DNA of 11,486 bases, taken from positions 1 through 11,486 of the forward strand of contig JAZRNH010000013.1 in assembly GCA_045648025.1 (NCBI GenBank), read 5' to 3'. A program made the position numbers and the translations under genes. The notes under the pieces are model-generated. The model did not search any database. It worked only from the letters and a program-made list of their open reading frames with translations, and was not told where the DNA came from. This DNA is from RGIG1681 sp045648025 (GTDB lineage: Bacteria; Bacillota; Clostridia; Christensenellales; UBA1242). Positions within the stretch are counted from its first letter, which is position 1. Every line of letters begins with the position of its first letter. Below are positions 7,365-11,486 of this stretch, piece by piece.

Positions 7365-8459
7365 TTAAATTTCGCCTCCGTCAACATCATCCACAATCAC
7401 AGCATTTGCAGTGATGGTTGTATTTTCACCAACTCTAGCACCCAAAACTTCAACATTGGCATCTAAAATCGAACCAGAAAGAACAACTGCTGGACTAATT
7501 TCTCCAATAAGTTTGCTAAATTTTCCAATTCTAACATTTTCAGCAACTCTTGCATTGTTAATGCTAACAGAATCACCAATAATTGTGTTTGCCTTAATTC
7601 CAGAATCAACAACTGAAACCCCTGCACCAATAACAACATTTTCGCCAATTACAGAGTTTTTAATAAATGCCTTAGCATCAATTTTTGCACCCTCTTTAAT
7701 AACAGATGAAATAACAAAAGAGCCTTCACCAAGAACAACATTGTCACCAATTTTTGATCTTTTAACAATTGAGTCTTCTTTCAAAACACAAGTATCACCA
7801 ACTGTTGAATTTTTAATAATTGAAACATTTGATTCAACGGTTGTGTTATAACCAATTTCAGAAGTTGCATCAACTGAACCAACTTCTGGTCTTTCAAAAT
7901 AAACACCGTGAAGCATATGATATGACAACACTTTTTTCGAAAGTGCTTCTTGTGCAAGTGAAATATCTTCTAATGTGTTAACTTCAAAAAAGTCATCTGT
8001 TGAAAATTCATAAGTATCAATAGAATAAATTTCTTCATTTCTCAAAATATAGTCATTTCTAAAAATATAGCCTTTTTTAAGTTTACAAGCATTCATATTT
8101 TTTCTATCAACAAAGCCAAGCAAATCTTTCAAATGTTGTTTATTTACAAGAGGAGTGTTTGCAAAAAGAACAACAGAATATTCTGCTGAATTTGCATAAG
8201 GTCTAATGAGTCTAATCAAATTTTCATCATCTTCTCCCCTAAGCACCACTGGTTGAGATTCACAAGCTCTTGCAACCCAGTTTAGTGAAGACATTCCACA
8301 AACTTCATATTCATAAATATTCTTATCAAGAACCGATTGTTTTGATGCTTCACAAACAATAAAATAACTTGCAGAAATACTTTCATCGGTTTCTGCAATA
8401 AACTCAGGTTCTTCATCAACAATAATACAATTTTCAATTTTTTCTTCGATCATTTCCAT
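7365..8459 (-). CDS. Degenerate GlmU-like protein: vestigial nucleotidyltransferase domain plus left-handed beta-helix
   Basis: The protein has 364 residues from ATG at 8459. GlmU makes UDP-N-acetylglucosamine by acetylation and uridylylation; this homologue seems to lack both active sites. Residues 1 to about 155 retain fragments of a sugar-nucleotidyltransferase fold: SLNWVARA (58-65), and VVLFANTPLV (96-105) where GlmU has a gDxPLI motif. The G-x-G-T-R-M nucleotide loop is absent and the metal-binding Asp is replaced by Asn (N101). Residues 155-193 match the GlmU linker (EVNTLEDISLAQEAL, then HMLHGVYFERPE). From about 193 to 358 there are hexapeptide repeats (such as IGDNVV, IGENVV, IGAGVS), but the acetyltransferase signature (Y-x-G-D and N-Y-D-G) is not seen. 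It heads an operon with pth and mfd, the place of glmU in many Bacillota. The in-frame ATG at 8507 is rejected because it lies upstream of the promoter. A regulatory, scaffolding or divergent-enzyme role are all possible. Confidence 0.75.
   Translation of the reverse strand: MEMIEEKIENCIIVDEEPEFIAETDESISASYFIVCEASKQSVLDKNIYEYEVCGMSSLNWVARACESQPVVLRGEDDENLIRLIRPYANSAEYSVVLFANTPLVNKQHLKDLLGFVDRKNMNACKLKKGYIFRNDYILRNEEIYSIDTYEFSTDDFFEVNTLEDISLAQEALSKKVLSYHMLHGVYFERPEVGSVDATSEIGYNTTVESNVSIIKNSTVGDTCVLKEDSIVKRSKIGDNVVLGEGSFVISSVIKEGAKIDAKAFIKNSVIGENVVIGAGVSVVDSGIKANTIIGDSVSINNARVAENVRIGKFSKLIGEISPAVVLSGSILDANVEVLGARVGENTTITANAVIVDDVDGGEI
7375..7379 (-). promoter_or_regulatory. Ribosome binding site of pth
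   Basis: GGAGG, formed by the last Gly-Gly codons of the GlmU-like gene, lies 11 bases before ATG at 7363. It supports the shorter pth start, with translation closely following termination of the upstream gene (TAA, one base, ATG). Confidence 0.8.
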
Positions 8460-8461
8460 AC

Positions 8462-8479
8462 TAAAATTATATAATTTTA
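8462..8479 (-). repeat. Perfect 18-bp palindrome over the -10 box (possible operator)
   Basis: TAAAATTAT followed by ATAATTTTA forms a perfect 18-base inverted repeat with no loop, centred between 8470 and 8471, covering the -10 box of the GlmU-like operon promoter. All bases are A or T, so chance in an AT-rich intergenic region is possible; its exact placement makes a regulator site worth considering. Confidence 0.45.
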
Positions 8480-8495
8480 AAATTTTGATTGTCAA
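8466..8495 (-). promoter_or_regulatory. Consensus promoter of the GlmU-like/pth/mfd operon, leaderless geometry
   Basis: A perfect -35 box TTGACA (8490-8495) and a perfect -10 box TATAAT (8466-8471) are separated by 18 bases. Six bases (TTTAGT) follow before the ATG at 8459, so transcription should begin at about the start codon. There is no Shine-Dalgarno before this ATG. A second in-frame ATG at 8453 is also possible. Confidence 0.85.
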
Positions 8496-8524
8496 CCCGT
8501 TTAACATTGAATATTTTCAATTTC

Positions 8525-8551
8525 AAAAAAAAACGACCAACAATTTGGTCG
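8525..8551 (-). terminator. Strong rho-independent terminator of the 146-residue gene
   Basis: The transcript has CGACCAA, loop ATTG, TTGGTCG: a perfect 7-bp stem (8545-8551 with 8534-8540), followed by nine T (8525-8533). It lies about 22 bases after the TAA at 8574-8576. Confidence 0.92.
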
Positions 8552-8573
8552 CTTTATATCAATTTTAAACTTA

Positions 8574-9014
8574 TTACATTTTTTGAGCAGCCGAAAATTC
8601 TCTTTCTGCTTTTTCATCAACAACTTCATAAGTTCCATTTGCCACATTAATATCAAAATATAAAGGTTTAATGGCTTCTTTTAAGTTGTTTGCTGTTGCT
8701 GTTTTTGATTTAACACCAAAAACAATTCTACCATCAATAATAGCAACCGCCCCACCCAAACTTTCATATTTTGAATCTAATAAAAATGCTTTACCCACAT
8801 CAAGTTCTTGAACACCACAAAAAACATGAGCTGGATAATATTTGCTTCCAAGTTGAACAACATCAGTTGAAACTCTGTATGTTGAAAACTTAATTTGTTT
8901 TGGTTTTGTATATTCAAGATTAAAAGGATAAGCAGTGCGAAGAACCGCCGAAAAATCCCTAGAAATTTGACCTTCAACCTTTTCAATTTGCTTCTTATCT
9001 ACCAACAAAAACAT
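8574..9014 (-). CDS. Unrecognised 146-residue soluble protein
   Basis: I do not recognise a family. The protein has no signal peptide, no membrane segment and no Cys/His metal cluster; it has a single cysteine in the FCGVQEL stretch near residue 66. The order of hydrophobic stretches suggests a mixed alpha/beta fold. A glycine-containing strand pair, GGAVAIIDGRIVFGVKS (about 87-103), reads like a beta-hairpin, and the C-terminus is charged and probably helical. The ATG at 9014 follows GGGAG (9022-9026) with 7 bases spacing. The gene has its own promoter at 9049-9077 and a strong terminator at 8525-8551, so it is a monocistronic unit that the cell appears to control separately. Codon use and composition look like the neighbours, which makes recent transfer unlikely. 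The reading frame is well supported; the function is unknown. Confidence 0.85.
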   Translation of the reverse strand: MFLLVDKKQIEKVEGQISRDFSAVLRTAYPFNLEYTKPKQIKFSTYRVSTDVVQLGSKYYPAHVFCGVQELDVGKAFLLDSKYESLGGAVAIIDGRIVFGVKSKTATANNLKEAIKPLYFDINVANGTYEVVDEKAEREFSAAQKM

Positions 9015-9048
9015 AGCACCACTCCCTAAATAATTTATTTACATATAA

Positions 9049-9077
9049 ATAATAAAATAAAAATGGGCATTAGTCAA
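9049..9077 (-). promoter_or_regulatory. Promoter of the 146-residue gene
   Basis: Minus-strand -35 box TTGACT (9072-9077), 17-base spacer, -10 box TATTAT (9049-9054). The leader would be about 28 bases and carries GGGAG. The -35 box sits in the loop of the tadA terminator hairpin. Confidence 0.7.
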
Positions 9078-9086
9078 TACCCATTT
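9061..9086 (-). terminator. Rho-independent terminator of the CPBP/M14/tadA operon
   Basis: The 5' arm AAATGGGTATT (9076-9086), loop GACT and 3' arm AATGCCCATTT (9061-9071) give an 11-bp stem with one G-T pair, followed by a T-rich stretch. It starts 3 bases after the tadA stop codon. Confidence 0.88.
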
Positions 9087-9089
9087 CAC

Positions 9090-9539
9090 CTACTTTTTTC
9101 GTTTTTGTTTAAAATATTCAGAAACTAAATTAGAACATTCTTCTTTTAGATATCCACCCGCAAATTCTGTTTTGTGATTAAGCTCTGCTCTACCAGCAAG
9201 TTCCTCACAAGAAATTGAACCATTTGTTATACTTGCACCATAATAAACTTTTTTAATTCTTGCATTAAGTATTGCACCTGTACACATAACACAAGGTTCA
9301 AGGGTTACATAAAGTTCAGCATCAAGAAGCCTAAAATCTCCCACTTTTTTACAAGCAGATTTTATTGCCAAAATCTCAGCATGAGCTGTTGCATCTTTGT
9401 TTGATTCTCTTTTGTTATAAGCAGTTGCCAAAACCTTTCCATCTTTAACAATAACTGCACCCACAGGAACCTCATCAAGTTCATAAGCTTTTTTTGCTAA
9501 ACTTAAAGCTTTTTTCATAAATTTTTCTTCATACATCAT
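9090..9539 (-). CDS. tadA: tRNA-specific adenosine-34 deaminase TadA
   Basis: This zinc enzyme converts adenosine to inosine at the wobble position of tRNA-Arg(ACG). At 149 residues it is the usual length. Visible motifs are EVPVGAVIV (23-31), the catalytic HAE (H53 zinc ligand, E55 proton shuttle), and TLEPCVMCTGA (79-89) with zinc ligands C83 and C86. The N-terminal MYEEKFMKKAL fits the family start. The ATG at 9539 is chosen; the ATG one codon later (9536) is equally possible, and the in-frame start at 9575 would add residues outside the family. The gene overlaps the end of the M14 peptidase by 11 bases, so translation is probably coupled; no strong Shine-Dalgarno is visible. A terminator follows immediately. 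Other nucleoside or base deaminases share the fold, but the whole pattern is TadA. Confidence 0.95.
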   Translation of the reverse strand: MMYEEKFMKKALSLAKKAYELDEVPVGAVIVKDGKVLATAYNKRESNKDATAHAEILAIKSACKKVGDFRLLDAELYVTLEPCVMCTGAILNARIKKVYYGASITNGSISCEELAGRAELNHKTEFAGGYLKEECSNLVSEYFKQKRKK

Positions 9540-10398
9540 AATCTTTTTTCCATCTCTCAAACACATTATAAGCAAAAATTAAATCTTTTGCAATTGTTTT
9601 GTTTCTTTCAAAAATTTCGTCAAGAGATTCTTTCAAAATCGGGTGCTTTAATTCATCACTACCAAGTTCAATTGTAAGAGATGGTATCTGCATTTTCTGA
9701 ACAACAAAATCTTTGAGTCCGCCAGAGCTGGTTTTTTCTGGATTTTTTATCACATATCCTGTTGATTTTGCAAAACTTTCTGCAATCTGTTTGTCTCTTT
9801 CAAGCCGAACTTTATCTTGAAAAAAATTATAATAAATTTCTTCACCTTTTGTGTGATAAGAAACCACAATAAACGGTTTTGATTTTTTTAAATATTTAAC
9901 AATAGTTTTTGTTTCTTTTTCACTTTCTGCTTTTCTACCCACATATCCACTAGAAGACGGAACTCTTGAATGAACATTTGTTCCAAAATTTGCGGCAAAA
10001 TTATTGTTCAAATCAACCGCTCTTCCATTAGCTTTCCACAGTGAAAAATCTTCACTTCCGTTGTTTGCACTTAAAAGGAATTTTCTATACTTTTTTCTTG
10101 CAGAATTTATTCCATTTTGAGACAATTCAACACCATCAGGATTAGCCATTAAAATAAATCTAACATTAAAATTTTTAATTACATCAAACAAGTTTTCATC
10201 AATCATTTTGCAAACTACATCGGTTGAAATATTTTCTCTTGCATGAATTGAACAAACAAAAATTGCAGTGGCGAATTTTTTATTTAAAATTCTTTCCACT
10301 GCAAATATTTTTCTTTTGAATAAAGTTTTTCCTAAAACCTTAATATTAAATTTTGATTTATATTCTTTTATCTTATTTAAAAGTTCATAATAATTCAC
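9529..10398 (-). CDS. M14-family zinc carboxypeptidase-like protein, apparently cytoplasmic
   Basis: This 289-residue metallopeptidase has the M14 signature: zinc ligands H52 and E55 in SIHARE, ANPDGVE (85-91), the substrate-binding segment GRAVDLNNNF (125-134), third zinc ligand H182 in SYHTKGE, and catalytic E244 in LTIELG. Related Bacillota proteins include gamma-D-glutamyl-L-diamino-acid endopeptidases that trim murein peptides; that substrate is an inference here. No signal peptide, membrane segment or LysM domain is seen, so it probably acts in the cytoplasm, for example on recycled wall peptides. The start is taken as GTG at 10398, which shares one base with the upstream stop (TAGTG) and is preceded by GGTG; an alternative GTG at 10437 lies within the upstream gene. 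It ends in TGA at 9529-9531, evidence for the standard code. It sits between a membrane protease and tadA in one operon. Confidence 0.88.
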   Translation of the reverse strand: MNYYELLNKIKEYKSKFNIKVLGKTLFKRKIFAVERILNKKFATAIFVCSIHARENISTDVVCKMIDENLFDVIKNFNVRFILMANPDGVELSQNGINSARKKYRKFLLSANNGSEDFSLWKANGRAVDLNNNFAANFGTNVHSRVPSSSGYVGRKAESEKETKTIVKYLKKSKPFIVVSYHTKGEEIYYNFFQDKVRLERDKQIAESFAKSTGYVIKNPEKTSSGGLKDFVVQKMQIPSLTIELGSDELKHPILKESLDEIFERNKTIAKDLIFAYNVFERWKKDYDV

Positions 10399-11486
10399 TA
10401 TAAAACACCAAGACCTGAAAGCAAAGCGGTAAGCCACTCAATTGCAAAGAAAGCCGCAGAAACCACAAACATAATCACAATTGACATTGTAAACTTTGGT
10501 TTTTCTTCGATTTTTGCTTCACCACTTTCATTTTCTTCTGTTTCAACTGCTGTTGGCTCTCCGTCAACAGACATTTCAATAGCAACTGCATCACCATCAA
10601 CTTTGATTGTTGAATTTTCTTTAGATTCTTCAACCCCATTAATTCTGTCACTTTCTTTTGTTATTGCCACGATAAGCTTTTGAACCAAGAAGAATCCAAT
10701 TGCTGCAATAATCACAGAAATAACCAAATCAACAGCAAGTGAACCCCAAGTATATTCAACAACTTGAACAGCTTCGGCAGCAACTTCTGTGTCTGAAACA
10801 AAACTGTTTGCATAAGTCATAGTAACAGCAACAAAGTTGTTCATAAAGTGAATGACAATTCCAAGCCAAATATTTGAAGTTTTCAAAAAGATATAACCTG
10901 TAACAATTCCAATAATAAATTGATGAACTGTTTGCTCAGGATTTCCGTGCATAAATGTAAAGATTAATGAAGATGCAATAAGTGCTGTTTTAAAGCCCAA
11001 TTTTTTAAATCCAGAAGCAATTGTTCCTCTAAACAAAAACTCTTCACAAACTGCAGGAGTCACACAAGAAACCAACACATAAACAAGATATGTTCCAAAA
11101 TTATTAATTTCAAGGTCACCAAGCACAGAAGAATATCCACAAAGACCCAAAAAGTTTAAAAATACATTTGTTAATCTGCTAAAAAACAACAAACAAGCAA
11201 ATGAAATAATTATTCCATAAAAGATACAGTTTGAATTAATTTTCTTTCTTGCACCAAGGGCAACCAAAAAGTCAGTTTTTCTTGCTCTTGCAACAACATA
11301 GGCAGCAACAGCAAAAAGTGCTTCAATTGTAAATGATGCCAAAAAATAAACCACATCATTTGCTCTAACAGATTTTGGAATCATTGAATAAATAAATGAA
11401 AATGCAAAATTAAAAACAATAAACAAAATTGTTGCAAAAGCTGCATCATAAAGTTCAAAAGACTTCTTTTTTTCAGTAAGCAATGT
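10398..11486 (-). CDS. CPBP (Abi) family intramembrane glutamic/metalloprotease, start at or beyond the window edge
   Basis: This is a multi-pass membrane protein with the three CPBP motifs of the Rce1-like family: EEFLFRG, FTFMHGN and HFMNN. Counting from a TTG at 11483 these fall at 147-153, 175-181 and 212-216, giving 361 residues. The frame is open to the right edge and no ribosome site precedes that TTG, so the true start may be outside the window. About eight hydrophobic segments are seen. After the catalytic core there is a further membrane helix (about 250-274), then an acidic hydrophilic linker rich in Glu and Val (about 277-328), then one last hydrophobic segment (about 332-357). 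Family members process membrane-bound peptides or lipidated substrates, and some give bacteriocin immunity; the substrate here is unknown. It is the first visible gene of an operon with the M14 peptidase and tadA, joined by a TAGTG stop/start overlap. Confidence 0.9.
   Translation of the reverse strand, partial: TLLTEKKKSFELYDAAFATILFIVFNFAFSFIYSMIPKSVRANDVVYFLASFTIEALFAVAAYVVARARKTDFLVALGARKKINSNCIFYGIIISFACLLFFSRLTNVFLNFLGLCGYSSVLGDLEINNFGTYLVYVLVSCVTPAVCEEFLFRGTIASGFKKLGFKTALIASSLIFTFMHGNPEQTVHQFIIGIVTGYIFLKTSNIWLGIVIHFMNNFVAVTMTYANSFVSDTEVAAEAVQVVEYTWGSLAVDLVISVIIAAIGFFLVQKLIVAITKESDRINGVEESKENSTIKVDGDAVAIEMSVDGEPTAVETEENESGEAKIEEKPKFTMSIVIMFVVSAAFFAIEWLTALLSGLGVL

Noticed and set aside
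7364..7396. Longer pth start at 7396
   Set aside because: The extra 11 residues are not part of the Pth fold and overlap the upstream gene, whereas ATG at 7363 has a GGAGG upstream and gives the family N-terminus.
7411..7851. 146-codon plus-strand frame antisense to the GlmU-like gene
   Set aside because: Its repetitive Thr/Pro/Ile pattern is the mirror of the hexapeptide repeats on the other strand; no independent signal supports it.
8460..8507. Upstream in-frame ATG (8507) as start of the GlmU-like protein
   Set aside because: A consensus -35/-10 promoter lies between it and the ATG at 8459, so the extra 16 codons would not be transcribed from that promoter.
8460..8573. Riboswitch or T-box leader before the GlmU-like operon
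   Set aside because: The 114-base gap is fully explained by the upstream terminator and a promoter that leaves no leader RNA.
9529..9531. Possible Mollicutes code (TGA read as Trp), suggested by low GC
   Set aside because: TGA is the natural stop of the M14 gene at the expected overlap with tadA, and Trp in conserved proteins is encoded by TGG.
1..11486. Mobile element, CRISPR, tRNA/rRNA or defence system
   Set aside because: I saw no transposase or integrase, no direct-repeat arrays, no tRNA-like cloverleaf and no recognisable defence genes; the CPBP protein alone is not evidence for immunity.

Overview
All nine genes lie on the minus strand of an AT-rich stretch. Coding is dense: no gap between genes exceeds about 115 bases, and there are no RNA genes, insertion sequences or CRISPR arrays. 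The window suggests a low-GC, monoderm-type bacterium of the Bacillota (Clostridia-like, probably an uncultured lineage). Evidence for this is the order GlmU-like / pth / mfd / parvulin lipoprotein, which echoes the Bacillota glmU-prs-pth-mfd-prsA neighbourhood; strong AGGAGG ribosome sites; TTGACA/TATAAT promoters; and a PrsA-like lipoprotein foldase. One gene ends in TGA and tryptophan is encoded by TGG, so the standard bacterial code applies and this is not a Mycoplasma-type code. The genus cannot be named from the sequence alone.

Layout in transcription order (right to left): (1) an operon of a CPBP-family membrane protease (its start lies at or beyond the window edge), an M14 zinc carboxypeptidase-like enzyme and the tRNA adenosine deaminase TadA, joined by overlapping ends and closed by a strong hairpin terminator at 9061-9086; (2) a single-gene unit for an unrecognised 146-residue protein with its own promoter and a textbook terminator (8525-8551); (3) an operon of a degenerate GlmU-like left-handed beta-helix protein, peptidyl-tRNA hydrolase (pth) and transcription-repair coupling factor (mfd), started by a consensus promoter whose -10 box sits only 6 bases before the ATG; (4) a single-gene unit for a 779-residue parvulin-like lipoprotein foldase; (5) the 5' part of a multi-pass membrane protein of the YbhN / lysylphosphatidylglycerol-synthase-TM family, which runs off the left edge.

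Functionally this is housekeeping: translation quality control (Pth, TadA), transcription-coupled repair (Mfd), envelope protein folding (the parvulin lipoprotein), and possible roles in envelope turnover or lipid biology (M14 peptidase, CPBP protease, flippase-like protein). I see no evidence of a mobile element or a defence system. The points most worth a second look are the GlmU homologue that appears to have lost its catalytic motifs while keeping its chromosomal position, the parvulin domain that seems split by a long insertion, two genes that look leaderless with identical promoter-to-ATG geometry, and terminators that physically contain or abut the next gene's -35 box.
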